DNA of 64,000 nucleotides from Citrus sinensis (Eukaryota > Streptophyta > Magnoliopsida > Sapindales > Rutaceae): assembly GCF_022201045.2 (NCBI RefSeq), contig NC_068563.1, forward strand, positions 24,773,001-24,837,000. Direction: 5' to 3'. The first letter of the stretch is position 1; each line of letters opens with the position of its first letter. The position numbers and the translations under genes are program-made. Under the pieces are notes generated by a model that was given only the letters and a program-made list of their open reading frames with translations, was not told where the DNA came from and ran no database searches. Shown piece after piece: positions 24,782-37,063 of the stretch.

Positions 24782-27700
24782 TCAAGCTCTTGGATGGTAA
24801 ATGTGCGGCCTCTGCCTTAAGAACTCGGGAATCTCTACTGAACCACTACCTGAGTTAGAGGAACGTCTACTCATACCAAGGGACACATCATTATGCGAAA
24901 GGTGGGTTCCCTGCTACATTTTCACATATCAAAAGGACAAACAAAATGATAATTGACTCAGAGATATAGACCGAGTAGACGTACCTTCCCTTCGAGTTTA
25001 TCTCCTTTGAATCCAGTGGCAATCAGAGTTATGCTCACCTAAAAAGCAAACGAAGACACATCTTTCGAGCTGTCAAACTCTTAAAAGAAGTTTTATCTCC
25101 TTACATTACTAGGCAAATCAGAAACTGAATATCATCTTTTAGGGGTAATAATGTGTAAGCTAGACTTATAAGACAAACCTTGATATTTGACTATTAGTTA
25201 CTGCCAAGATTTATATTTATGAGAAACAATAAAATATCAAACTCAGATTAACAAAGAAAAGGAGAAAGGCAATGCATTCAGTGTACATAACAGCCCAAAG
25301 TTCTGTATACTGATTTGATGATGAGAATGAGTTCGCTAAAAATTTTGATTAGCGGGCAATAAGAAACTTATAACTAGCATGCCTTAAGTTTCCTACATGA
25401 CAAATGATATTCTAATTAAAAACGACGCTTTTTTTTTAACCTAAGGCTAATCAAGTGGAAATTTAGTGGAAAATAGACTCCGGAATTAAAAAAACTTAAA
25501 ATTGTAGCGTCCCTATGTATCCAAGCATTGTTACTCATCATAATTATTGTGGACGTAGGAGCATAATACTACTGTTTGGGTGACCTCAAGTCTTGTATGC
25601 TTGAAATCCCAAACATGACTCAGATTTTTTATATGTTTGTCTTCTGTTTTTGTGTATACGTGACAAGCTCATCCGGTATTAATCTTGCATGTTCAGGGGG
25701 TGGTTAGAGCTTAATACTATTGTTTGCACTTGCCTAATGCCTACTAGTTTAAGAATTGAGTCAAGCAGTAGCTTAACAGTGGTAAACGCATGATTATAAA
25801 TTTTTACTTTTGAAAAATCAAAAGACTTTTCAGGATAGCACCTAGTATGAAACAAAGGCAACACAAGTTATACCAATCGCATACCAAATACAAAAATACT
25901 ATTTGTATCCACAATTGACATTAAGCATGCAAGCATGAGACAGAAAAAGAGAAAAAATAAAGCTTAGTAAATCCAAAAGTAATCATGTACTGATTTAGGG
26001 AGGCTTTTAATGTCATTAGCCTATCTGATTGCATGACATATTATGGATCCTTCAGAATTTCTTATTGTATTTAGATAAGCAGAAATATCCAAAATTCAGG
26101 TTGTTAGAGCTCATGATCAGTGTCTTTTTCTATCCATTCATTTTATTAATTGATAAAGCAGCAAGGTGACAATGAGATATTTCCATTTGTAGAGCTAAGA
26201 TTCTTTTTTCAAAGTTTCTATCTAAGAGCTGAATACTACTAAAAAAATACATGTGATGCTTGTGTTATTTTTGGCTCTATCCAACTTACTTGATTACTTA
26301 GTGATTTATCTATCACTGCTCCAAATATCAAATTTGCACTGGGATCTACAAGGTCATATATAACCTCTGCTGCAGTATTCACCTGCAAGAAATTTGACAT
26401 GTCAATTAGAAGACAAAGGCATGTGGTCACAGCAAGCTGAAGCAAATCTTATGATGAAAGCATATCGTAAATGGTAAACAAGAGAGTTATCCAAGGATAA
26501 GCAGAGAGCACTGGTAACCACATATTATTTTTTATGTGGAACAAATGTCAATCTTATGGGACAATACCGAACCATAAAATTGCTCTCAATAGAAAAGAAA
26601 ATGGAAAAATAGAAAAAAGACATTCCACAAAATTTGTAGGTGCGACACAAACAATGGTTTGAACCAGAATATTATAAATAAGAACAGGCCTACCTCAAAT
26701 AAAGTTAAATCAGTTCCACCGGTTATATTCCACACAATGCCAGTAGCTGTCTCGATTCCAATATCTAATAAAGGTGATTGGATGGCATTCAATGCAGCAT
26801 CTCTTGCCCTACTCTTTCCTGTAAATCATCAAAGTTCACAATCACTGCAAGTATTTTGAGCAGCATTAATTTCTCATTCTTGGGTCAGAATTTCTCAACA
26901 AATGATTAACATATTAAGCAGCACACCATGAAAGAGGCAGACTTATTGGGAAGAAGGCTAACGGTTATAATGCAACCAATTTCCAATTCTCATCCACCAC
27001 TCACTTCAAACACTAAGCCATTGGATTAAATCTAATCTACAAGAATAACATTTGCTGAAAATTAACTGTACTATTCTTTACTATTCTTTCACCTTTTCAG
27101 AATCTAATAATTTCTGTTCCTTCAGGGAAAATGAAAAAATTAATAAGCCCAGAACATTAAGAGATTGGGAATTTCAAGCTCACCAGTTGCAGTTCCTATT
27201 CCCATGAGGGAAGAACCTGCATCCTTCATAATAGCTCGAACGTCAGCAAAATCAACATTAACAAGGCCTGGAATCTGCAGTCAATAAAATTCACTACAAT
27301 TAAAAGAGGATAAACTTACAGATGCTGAATATAGCTCATCAGAAATCCAATTGACAGAAGGATAGTTGAAAAGAAGGTCATTGGCATTACGAGATCATTG
27401 GAGGTTCATAATCCAAAAGAACTACCATGATCACATCCTTTAGGGACCTGAATACATATCTTTCCTCATATTTGATGGAAAATGAAATTGGTTATGTATG
27501 GCATCTTCAAGGCAGCCCACTCAAGGTACATAGCTGTATTAGCATTTATTGGAAGTACATGAAGTTGTGCAAGGTCAAACTTAGCATCTAATATCATGAT
27601 ATGACCAGATTACTGCTTCAGAAAAAGCAGTACAATCAATGTGACACATTGCACAAAAAATTAGGTTGACCTAAATCATTTATAATCACTTAGTTAGAAA

Positions 27701-29436
27701 CAAAGACTACAGAATAAACTATATAAGGCGGCAGTAGATATGCAGCCAGATAAAATACAAAGACTACAGAATAAACTATATAAGGAGGCAGTAGATATGC
27801 AGCCAGATAAAATACCTAGGGAACTAATGTGTAGCTTTTGACTCTTGAGACAATTTAAAATGCACTGAAACATTTGAAACGCTTTCCTATCTTATGAGGA
27901 ACTGTTAAATCAATGAGCAAAATTGCTCGGTATTTCATACAATTTGTATATATTGAAACCAAAATATTAAACATAGAAGCTAGAAAAGGCTAGTATTTTA
28001 CCTTAAAGCTATTCTAATTAAATCATCTATATTTTTTAAAATAGAACAGTTAGATTCACATGCAATTGGGAAGCCCAATAAGATGTTATTAATTATGATC
28101 CCACAAATTTCTTTAAGCATTCCATACCGTAATTATATCAGAGATACCACGAACACCATGACGAAGTGTATCATCAGCCAAATTAAATGCCTCAGTTACT
28201 GGCGTGGACTGTGAAACTGCAGTCAACAATTTGTCATTTGGAATAACAATCAGTGTATCAACGTTATTCCTCAGATTTGCGACTCCTTCCTGAGCTTGAA
28301 TGGCTCGCCTTCTACCCTCAAAACAGAATGGAACTGTAGCAATACCAACAGTCAAGATACCCATGGATTTTGCAATGCCTGCAATTACAGGAGCAGCACC
28401 AGTACCAGTACCTCCACCCATCCCAGCCTAAGATTTGACGCCATAAGTAAGACAATGTACCAAAACAAATAGCATACCACCCAATTAAAAGGATTCAAAA
28501 GGATAAGATGTGACATAGTAGCAGCAGTGCATCAATTTCTACAGTTTCATGGTGGCCACACGGCCACAGGTTATGAAGCCCTCATACTGACACTAGCTGA
28601 AAAAGATTCAAAATTTACCCTTGAACCAGATCTGTGGTACGTTCCTATGAAACCCAAGCCTTATGCACAAAAGCTGGCCAGTAACATCTATCTAATTATA
28701 CAGTCAATGGGCACCAAATACTAATGGGAATTTAAGTTGAAAAGCTACTTCGGTTGCACATGAAAGGAATATATATTGTCATCCTTTAAATTAAGGAAAC
28801 AGAACTTGAACTTACTGTCACAAAGATCATGTCTGCGCCAGAAATTGCCTCCTCAATTGCCACCTTGCTCTCATTGGCAGCATTCATGCCTACACTCGGG
28901 TTCCCACCTGCACCAAGCCCCCTAGTCAATTCACATCCAATTTGCAAACGGTTCTCTGGGATCACTGGTGACACCTTCATGGCCTGAGCATCCGTGTTAA
29001 CAATCCAAAACTCCACACCCGTCATTGAACTCTCAATCATTCGATTAACAGCATTAGACCCACCACCCCCTACGCCAATAACTTTGATCTTGGCTTCATT
29101 GTTGTTATTTGGAACCGAAGATTGTCTCAAGCTCTCACTGACACTTTCGCCAAGCCCCTCTTTCATAGAACCAAACAACACGTTGGTCCCATCACCACTG
29201 AGCATCGAAACTTCAGGGTGTAAATCCAGAAAAGGATCTTTACTATGATTCGGACTGACATTGTGAGCTTTAGCGGAACATTTAAACCGCGGAAAATCTT
29301 TAACATTCCTTAGGCATGCACCCCATGAATCACTTCTATAGTCCAAAATCTTAACCAAACTGGCTCCACTAATTTGAGTCTCCTTTGATATGCAAGTATG
29401 GGATGGAGAAAAACAAGTTGATATGCAAGTTGCCAT
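24782..29436 (-). CDS. FTSZ2: Plastid division protein FtsZ2
   Basis: Tubulin-like GTPase that builds the stromal Z-ring for chloroplast division together with FtsZ1. Seven exons join in frame to 470 residues: 28816-29436, 28128-28427, 27184-27274, 26694-26818, 26290-26382, 24985-25038 and 24782-24910. Residues 1 to about 55 are a Ser/Thr-rich transit peptide. The nucleotide-binding [13 protein letters not shown] is at 121-133, the tubulin signature GGGTGTG at 211-217, and the T7 loop NVDFAD at 313-318 with the aspartates that complete the GTPase site of the next subunit. The C-terminal VEIPEFL (about 453-459) is the FtsZ2-specific motif that binds ARC6, which separates it from FtsZ1. All introns are GT-AG. 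The start is the only ATG that leads into the transit peptide. Confidence 0.96.
27701..27814. repeat. 57-bp tandem duplication in an FtsZ2 intron
   Basis: Two adjacent copies (27701-27757 and 27758-27814), beginning CAAAGACTACAGAATAAACT, differ by one base seen (GGCGGC versus GGAGGC). They lie in the intron between the second and third coding exons and do not touch a splice site. Confidence 0.9.
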
Positions 29437-29933
29437 ATCAAAGAGTAAAATGTAAATATTGAAACTTACAATTCAATGCACATTACTCTTGCTGTTCCTG
29501 GTCATGACAAACACAAGACAAATTATTGATTGAACAGATATGTCAACAGTAGTGTCAAAAACAATTATTTAAAAAAATTAACGCATTTAGGGAGAAAAAA
29601 AAATCGACAAACCCAATAGAAAATCAAGAATTGAAGGGTAATTAGTTATAAGAAATATCCACATTCTAAAGAAAATAACAAAGTTTGTATCAAGGAAAAG
29701 TACCTCTCAAGAATAATACTGCTGTCAAACAGTCAAAGAAGTTAAAGAACAGTGGAAAAAAGAAAGTGCAAAATAGATTATTGCGGCGTGCAAAGATTAA
29801 ACCAAAGGAAGAGAGGTAAGATTTGTCATTTGACCAACTTGTTGATTTTAACTGAAAAATCTGCCAAAATCATTAACTTGGAGAAAATGATCGTTGCACC
29901 AGTCGTTGGATTTTAATGAATCTACTCATTTAA
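29437..29933. other. FtsZ2 leader/upstream region
   Basis: No second gene is seen. A candidate donor (GAGAG then GTACTT, minus strand, near 29703) may mark a 5'UTR intron of FtsZ2 with an acceptor near 29500. This is unproven. Confidence 0.35.
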
Positions 29934-30056
29934 GGGATCCCATATCTTACATGCATGTAAGATACATGCCTCTCACATAAATAGTGTGTGGGTCCCACAT
30001 ATACACTATTCATGTGAGAGGCATGTATCTTACATGCATGTAAGATAGAGTTTGCC
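29934..30056. mobile_element. Foldback MITE with 9-bp target duplication (MULE-type)
   Basis: Near-perfect inverted arms (29944-29985 against about 30006-30046, starting ATCTTACATGCATGTAAGAT) fold into a hairpin. The element starts GGGATCCC and is flanked by exact 9-bp duplications CTCATTTAA at 29925-29933 and 30057-30065. A 9-bp duplication is typical of Mutator-like transposition. No coding capacity. Confidence 0.7.
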
Positions 30057-30198
30057 CTCATTTAAATGAATCTAAATGCAACAGTGGACTACCTATTAGG
30101 GGTCCACGAATCTGACACGATTTCCCTTTTTTCAAATTTTTTTGAGAAAAAAAAATGATAATTGTCAATCCCATGTTTTGTACTTTTATTTTGAAGAA

Positions 30199-31014
30199 GG
30201 GTAATTTTTAAAAACTTCCCCTGAAGTTTGGGTTTGTTGCAAGTAGATGGTGAGAATTGATTTATTTATAAAAAATTTCCTACCATCAGTTAAGTTTAAC
30301 ATTGACCGTTAGTTGACCATGCAAAGACAATATTACCTTTAACAATAGTTTGTAAACGAAAATAACTAAAAAAAATCAAAATTATTGATGCAAAAAGCAC
30401 AAACTCTATTTTTGTGCAAACCCCTGAAGTTTGGGTTTGTTGCAAGTAGATGGTGAGAATTGATTTATTTATAAAAAATTTCCTACCATCAGTTAAGTTT
30501 AACATTGACCGTTAGTTGACCATGCAAAGACAATATTACCTTTAACAATAGTTTGTAAACGAAAATAACTAAAAAAAATCAAAATTATTGATGCAAAAAG
30601 CACAAACTCTATTTTTTGACAATTTTATCCTTGTAAATTCTAAAAATTTACAATATCATAGGTAAAGATTATGACTATTTTATTTTTAAATTTTTAATTT
30701 TATCTTTTTTGTAGGAATTTTAAGGAAATATCAATAATTTAAAGAAGATTTTTTAATTTTTTAATTTAAACTTTTTTATAGGAACTTTAAGAAAATATCA
30801 ATAATTTAAAAAGGATAAAATAGCTAATAATTTTGGTTTTTTTTTAGTTATTTCCGTTTATAAACTATTGTTAAGGGTAATATTGTCTTTGCACGGTCAA
30901 CTAACGGTCAATGTTAAACTTAACTTACGGTAGGGGATTTTTTACAAATAAATCAATTCTCGCCATCTATTTGCAATAAGCCCAAACCTCAGGGGAGGTT
31001 TTTAAAAATTACCC
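30199..31014. mobile_element. Non-autonomous MULE-type element, 816 bp, 10-bp TSD
   Basis: Terminal inverted repeats begin GGGTAATTTTTAAAAAC and extend about 180 bp: the right one, inverted, carries the same segments (GTTTATAAACTATTGTTAA, CTAACGGTCAATGTTAAACTT). Exact flanking duplications TTTTGAAGAA lie at 30189-30198 and 31015-31024. The left repeat is present twice in tandem with a 203-bp period (30218-30420 and from 30421), apparently without differences. The interior is AT-rich and non-coding. Confidence 0.85.
30218..30613. repeat. 203-bp tandem duplication of a MULE left end
   Basis: The segment beginning CCCCTGAAGTTTGGGTTTG repeats after 203 bp with no difference I can see over about 190 bp, which suggests a recent event. 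Only the outer copy keeps the extreme terminus. Confidence 0.9.
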
Positions 31015-31024
31015 TTTTGAAGAA

Positions 31025-31634
31025 TGAATTAAGATAAAAAAAGCAAGTGAGAACCCTCCTCATGGATTAAGGTTTCAGGGAAGTGTTTCTTTATTACTAA
31101 AATTATTTGTGTAGTTTGTTATATCACCTATTTATTTTGTTAAATTTATGACAAAATATAAGAAATATATACCACCCTTTAATTTGATTTAATTAATATT
31201 ATGACTTCTCATATTTTTAGAAGTGAAATAAGAAGCAAGGGAAATGGGAAGAGCTAGCACATTGCTGAATATTTTATGAACCGCCTGCTTGTGATTTGAG
31301 TCTTGGTAATTTGGTATCACCCAAAAAATGGATTGTTTGATTGCTGATATCTCATTTGCTTTAACTTGATTGCACTAACACAAATAAGCAAATCAAAATT
31401 GAAATTTTCAAGTCCAGCAAGACAACATAATGCCTACTCTTCATGCACTCCTGTGCTGAACATTTTCGATGATTCAGAGTCATTCTTTCAATTTCCTCAA
31501 TGACAGGGTAGATCATAGATGCAAGTCTCAGTTGATTCCCCCTTCCTTTTCATGGTGTGGGTGGAAGAATTGGAAACTCGGAAGGAATGAGAGAGAGATA
31601 AATAAGACTTTACCGGTAAGTATCATTTCCATTC
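31025..31634. other. TMN 3'UTR and flank
   Basis: No other gene is seen. It likely contains the 3'UTR of the TMN gene on the minus strand. Confidence 0.4.
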
Positions 31635-34600
31635 TCATTCACTTTTAACAACACGGTAAATGCGGCGAACAAATATCATGGAAGCACGAAAACTGACGGA
31701 ACCGAGAATCAGAAAGAAAGCGTAGCACATGGCCACATTATAGCCAAGAAAGAAAGATAGCTGCAAGAAACCGCTCATATTTGACCTGAAATAGAAGTAG
31801 ATGCTATATGCAAACATAAAAATGGCTGTTGAGCCCCCCCGAAAGACAGATCTGCACCAAAGAGACAAAAGAATTTATTAATATGCAGCAATGCAAGGAA
31901 AGAGGGAGAGGTCCTGCACATCTGTTTCTCACTGAAGGAAAATCATTAATCTCATATCACTTAACCCATCAAAAGATCTGTTTGTTCGGATCTTTCAGTC
32001 CTGTTCTAAAGTTGAACAATTCCAGAATGATATTGATATAGACTGGGTACGCTCAATTTCTGATTCGACAATATAAATAGTTCAATAACATACCATAGAG
32101 ACAATAGAGTCACAATGACACAAGAATCATGGCCAATTTCTGATCTGTTTGTACTAGTTTTTATATTAGAGACTTCGTTGAAAATTTTAATGGCATTTTC
32201 CTGTTACCCACAGTGAATGGAAAAACAAAATTGTGCCTTTACACACCCATGCAGCTGCTTCCTATATAGTAGATAATCATGTTGTCCATTTACATCATTA
32301 GAGGAAAAACTTCAAGAACAAACACAGGCCTGACGAAATTTTAAAACACTTCAGTTTAATATCTGCCCATTTGCATTGTAAATCATGGACAATACATTCA
32401 TTCCTCAACTATAACCATTAAGGATGTAGAAATGTTCACATTTTGTATTTAACCTTCTTCCTAAAAAGCTTAAGCTTCAACTGAATCAATTAAGAATTAC
32501 ACATTCAGTAATAGACTAACACTATCTCATAGCTGTCAAAAAAAGTCTGAGATCACCACAAAGGTGATGAAAGTGCAAGTCAGTAACATCTGAAACAAAC
32601 AAGCACTCATATCTACCTACTGCGTATGTATTTGTGAAGGTGTGTGAACGTGTACAAATAAATGTTGCAAAAGCCCATACCTCCACCACCATTCGTGGTC
32701 CTCCACAGACAGCTGAATGTATGTCAAACCGATGCTCAAAATGGCAGTAAGCACAAGAAGGATGATAAACATGACAAACAAGATGCCTGGAAGAGTAAAT
32801 ATTTTATAGCCCCACAAGCTTGCGTATAAGTGGTGTAACTCAAGGGCAATTATACTAAAAGATAAGAGGCCCACAATAAACATCTGACAAGGTGATTTTT
32901 GGTACCAAGGCAACGGCAGAATCTCTCTGGGGTATCTGTTTAAAGCGCTAGGAGCTTGAAATTCGGACCTAAACCAGTACCCAATTCTCCCTCCCAAGGC
33001 AAGCAATGGGACAGCAAAAAGCATGTAAATGAAAACAATCACCATAATGGTGCCAAATGGAAGTGCAGCTGTAGCCCCATAAGATACAGCAACTGTGTTA
33101 AGGATAAGCACCGTCACAGTCAATGGGCCCAAATACAAAATCCCAGCCAGAAAAACACTCCTTTCCTGAAAATTTGCATTGCTTATACCACTCAGTCAGG
33201 TGAAAAACAGAAGGAGAAAAAGAATGACGTACGCTTGAAAATTACAATGAAGAAATTACCCATCCAGCATCAGAAAACTGATTGTGGAAAGAAGAAGTAA
33301 TGTACCCAGCAACTACTGATGTCAGAGAGTATAATAAGAGAAAGGAAGTGCTCAGCAGTCCACGATTGTACGGATAAAGGATGCCAAGAAATGCCAGCAC
33401 AAATAAGATACAAACACTGTAGGAACAAGATTCAACATTGAGAAAATAAGTTAATACAAGAAAACTTAAACACAAAAAGGTACTTATTCCATAATGCATA
33501 GTAATTTTATAGGGATGCATAACTACTTAAAAGTTACAAACAAATTTCCCTTCGCAAAATGTTTAGCTTTCCAAATTCCGAGAGAAAATGACAATCGTCT
33601 CCATTAACAACCTAATTTGGAATGCCACAACTATGATGATAATTATCAGTAAGGAAAATGAAGGAGATAAAATTCAATTCAATCAACTTATGCAAAGAAG
33701 TCAGGTTCTGTAAGCTGGATTGACAAGTATGGAAGCATTGAAATGTTGATGAGACAACATAGGATTATACGAAGCTATAAAAAATTTAAAAAAGTACAAA
33801 GGAGAATAATGGTTTCAAGAAGTTACATGGTCAGCAGTTGATTACCCACACCCATGACAGCAGAGAACAAGGAAATGTTTTGAGGGTATCTGAACACATC
33901 ACCATGAATGTATTTCCAACCAACCTCCTTATCTTCTTCTTCATCTCCACTAGAGCATCTGCAATGTATAGGAAGAACATGAGGTCAACAATAGACAAAA
34001 AGTGCTATAAGGTTAACTCGAGTTCATGAATAACTATAATATCACAGTGTATTACTTCCTCAGATCATTCTTCAGACGCCGCAAAATAAGCAAAATAAGC
34101 AATCCCATCAAAAGCAAAATGAAAACAATCGAGTTGATAAATGAGAACCAATGAATCTTGTGAAGGGTTGGCAGTGATGAAGCTCTCGAGTATTTATCCA
34201 TTCTGGTTTCAAACTGAGCTGAGGTTTCACTCCAGACAATCGAATAAGTAAACTTAACATTGATCTCAATGTCATCCGTTATATCCACCGCACTAGTTGG
34301 GTCACTAAAAGCACGAATTTCTACAACCTGATCGCCGTTATATAAAGCATCAAACTGCACATTTGTGAATAGATAATACTTATTCCCCTTCTCACTGAGC
34401 ACCAAGCTCCCATCTTCAATTTTCCCAATATAACCCCAGATTGGGAGATCGTCATAGTACATTTGGAAGTAAAAATCATCAGCAACAGCCTTTCTAAACT
34501 TGGCAACTTCATCGACCTTGAGCTTCTTCGAACAAAGGGTAACCCCAGTCTTGGCTTCCAAGAATTTCAACTCATACAAAGCACTCGCCAGACGATCACC

Positions 34601-35098
34601 ATTCAGCACTTCCCCAAGAGTCTCCTTCTTCCATTTTATTGGCTCTGCAAGTCAAAATAACCAGGACTCAATACTATAATTAAAAGCCATTTAAATTTCA
34701 AAATTTTATACTGGCACACCTAATTTATTTTAAAAAATTACTCAAAATCCAACCTTTTTCTGAAAAAGTCATATAACAATAACATTAATTTCTGTGTACC
34801 TAGAGGCTAACCTGGGCGGCAAAATGGCAAGTCATAATATTGATACGTCTCACTGCAAAAAATCAGCAATTAAAAAAATTTAAAATTTGTTGAGAATTGA
34901 TGATCTGTGATAGAAATTAACCGTGTTTCAATGTGAAGGAGATGACCTGGGATTGTTGAGTGGTCCCACTTTGTTGACGAGCAAGGGGACGAGATCTCCT
35001 GCATTGTAGCGATGATCGTGCGGTGACGATGTGGCGGATCGCGATGAGACAGCTAGGATTAGGATTGTGAAGAGAATTTTAAATGATTTTTGAGTCAT
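31635..35098 (-). CDS. Transmembrane nine (TMN/TM9SF, EMP70) protein
   Basis: Endomembrane protein of the nonaspanin family, with nine membrane spans, found in Golgi and endosomal membranes. Seven exons join to 590 residues, the usual length for the shorter plant TMN class: 34947-35098, 34812-34852, 34056-34644, 33827-33958, 33260-33416, 32681-33165 and 31635-31851. A signal peptide (SFKILFTILILAVSS, residues 5-19) precedes the lumenal domain with NPSETYQYYDLPFC, LGEVLNGDRL and YFQMYYDDLPIWGYIGK. The first span is near HWFSFINSIVFILLLMGLL. It is followed by GWKYIHGDVFRYP, LPFGTIMVI and DHEWWWRSVFRGGST. The C-terminus RVVKSE fits the K-x-D/E COPI-binding Golgi-retention signal known for this family. 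The NPSETYQYYDLPFC and MYYDDLPIWG motifs place it nearest Arabidopsis TMN2-4. The start ATG is 203 bp from a Pack-MULE. Confidence 0.95.
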
Positions 35099-35432
35099 TT
35101 TTATTTTTTTTATAGTGTTGTGGAGATTTGAAGCTGTTTGAAATTAGACAGTTTTCGTTTAGTCCTATATCAGTGTCATCGAATTCAAGCTTCAACTCTC
35201 TCCCACTGCTAACCAGGCCGTTTTGGTTGAAACTACGTCGTTTTCAGTATTGCTAAGGCTCTGTTCGATAATGATATAATTGGTCGAGCATGTTCATTTT
35301 TGGGAAATTTACGAAAATAACCATAAAATTTTTATTATTTTTTGAATTAACCCTCTCAACTTTTTTCTATCAACATTAGCTAAACACACGCTTTTCTCCC
35401 CAAATTACCCTTCTTTACAAACGAAAAGAAAC

Positions 35433-35650
35433 TTGGTGCGACAGGCCCAAGTCTTGGTGCGACAGGCACCTGTCGCACTAAGCTTTGGTGCGACAGGCAC
35501 CTGTCGCACTAAGCTTTGGTGCGACAGGCACCTGTCGCACCAAACTTTGGTGCGACAGGCAACCTGTCGCACCATGCCTTGGTGCAACAGGCACCTGTCG
35601 CACCATGCCTTGGTGCGACAGGCACCTGTCGCACCAAGCTTCGTGCGACA
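35433..35650. repeat. 31-bp palindromic minisatellite, about 7 units
   Basis: Units start at 35433, 35454, 35485, 35516, 35547, 35579 and 35610, with a partial unit at 35641. Most are 31 bp, and most contain the palindrome GGTGCGACAGG-CA-CCTGTCGCACC. Each such unit can form its own hairpin, and neighbouring units can pair with each other. It is GC-rich against an AT-rich background. Confidence 0.92.
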
Positions 35651-35863
35651 GGTTGCCTTCTTCTACCTCAGTATTTGTTTGTTTTCGCCAGTCCTTTCGT
35701 CTTTGTTCGTCTCTTCTTATTCGTATGTAATATCTTCTTCTACCTCAGATCGAATCTCATCCGACAACCCAAACAACAAAACAAAATCAGCTTTTTAATT
35801 CTCTAAAATCCAATTTCGGAATTCAAATTCCCCGGGATTTTCCATCAAAAGCCACGTTGCGAA

Positions 35864-36310
35864 ATGCTAGGCGGGCTGTACGGATACCTACCTCCACCCT
35901 CCGATGAGGACAAACCCACCAACACGACCACCACTGTCTGGTCAATTTTCGCGCCACCACAAACCATCCTCAAGCCCCAATCCAAACCCAAAACCACCCA
36001 AAATTCTCTCCCGACTAGACCCCATTCCTCACCTGCAATCGCACCTTCCCCCGACGACGTGGTAGCGCTGCCGCAACCGGCATTGGTCGACGTGACTTCG
36101 ACCGTAATCGAGGAGCACGACCCCGCTAGACCGAACGATTACGAGGATTATAGGAGAGAGAAGAAGAAGAAAGAGGTGGATGTTGAAATTAATAGAGAAC
36201 TGGAGAGAAGAAGGCAAGAGGAAGAGGAAAGGGAGATGAGAGAGAAGGGTAATTTGGTCTCAACGGTTCTTTTATGGCTAATGTTGATAGAAATTTGTTT
36301 GAGGGGTTAA
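35864..36310 (+). pseudogene. Captured 5' fragment of DRT111/SPF45-type splicing factor
   Basis: An open frame of 148 codons starts at an ATG with MLGGLYGYLPPPSDEDKP, and continues with FAPPQTILKPQSKPK, VTSTVIEEHDPARPNDYEDY and a long basic/acidic helix (RREKKKKEVDVEINRELE onward). These match the N-terminus of DRT111/SPF45/RSN2, a spliceosome-associated protein. The family's G-patch and RRM domains are missing. Residues 1 to about 128 are gene-derived, and the last 20 codons run into the right terminal repeat of the transposon before a stop. The 200 bases before the ATG look like a captured leader. If transcribed, it would give a truncated protein lacking the RNA-binding part; whether it is expressed is unknown. 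Confidence 0.85.
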
Positions 36311-36364
36311 GATGAAAAAAACTAAAATTTTTATGGTTATTAGTGTAAATTTCCCTTCATTTTT

Positions 36365-37054
36365 GCCAATCGAATGAAATGTATAAAAAAATTTCCTCGT
36401 TAACGGTTTACAAAAACAGCCATGACATTTTGCATGAAATTTTTCTCTACTGAAACCATCCGAGTTAATATTTTTGGTCAAAATCAAATTAAAATTGGGC
36501 CACGGGCCCATCATCTTCTAACACTTTGGGCGAAACGTGTAAACATACTTTTTCTCCTTGACTATTTATAAAAACAACATTAATAATTAGCGTGCAATTT
36601 TGTTTACTGAAATTAATATTTTTTTTGGTTAAAATCAAACCAAAATCAAGCGATGGCCCATGATCCAGGATAAGAGATGTGCTATTGCCTAAAAAAAAAA
36701 AACAATGAATTCAGTTTATGGTCAAATATATATCATTTTCCTTAAACAAATTATTGGCTCAAGATTTAAATGCACATTGAGATGTTGGGACTCAATTCCT
36801 TCTTTGGAAGTGAAAAAATTATCTTCTCATCATTCAAGATGAAATAAACATTCTTCTAATATTATATGAGAATAAAAATTAGAGTTGTGTTATAGTAAAA
36901 TTATTACGGATTCTAATTGTAATATATATGTATTAAAAAAAGTATATTATTTTCCTCACAAAAATTCGGTGGACTATGACTAAAGGGAACACCCAAATTT
37001 GTTGCCCGACCCGAGCGCACCTTTTAAAATACCGAGCGCGCTATTAAGAAAGGA
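36365..37054. other. Intergenic with one diverged ~120-bp direct repeat
   Basis: No gene. Segments near 36400-36505 and 36555-36665 resemble each other (TTTACTGAAA-TTAATATTTTTTTTGGT, CAAAATCAA-C-AAAAT, GGCCCATGATC). Probably decayed transposon sequence. Confidence 0.45.
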
Positions 37055-37063
37055 TTAAAAAAT

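Larger units (their letters stand above)
35302..36355 (+). mobile_element. Pack-MULE, 1054 bp, 9-bp TSD, carrying a DRT111/SPF45 fragment
   Basis: 109-bp terminal inverted repeats (35302-35410 and 36247-36355) start GGGAAATTTACGAAAATAAC and end in its inverse; both contain CAACATTAGC or its complement at matching positions. Exact 9-bp duplications TTCATTTTT flank it (35293-35301 and 36356-36364). Between the repeats lie a palindromic minisatellite and the leader plus first coding part of a splicing-factor gene. A Mutator-like element enclosing host gene sequence is a Pack-MULE. It sits in the upstream region of the TMN gene. Confidence 0.88.

Noticed and set aside
35433..35650. CRISPR array
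   Set aside because: Repeats abut without unique spacers, and this is a plant genome; it is a tandem minisatellite.
35405..35806. Several open frames reading CRTKLWCDRHLSHQ-like repeats
   Set aside because: They are produced by the 31-bp minisatellite, which is open in several frames because of its composition; not a gene.
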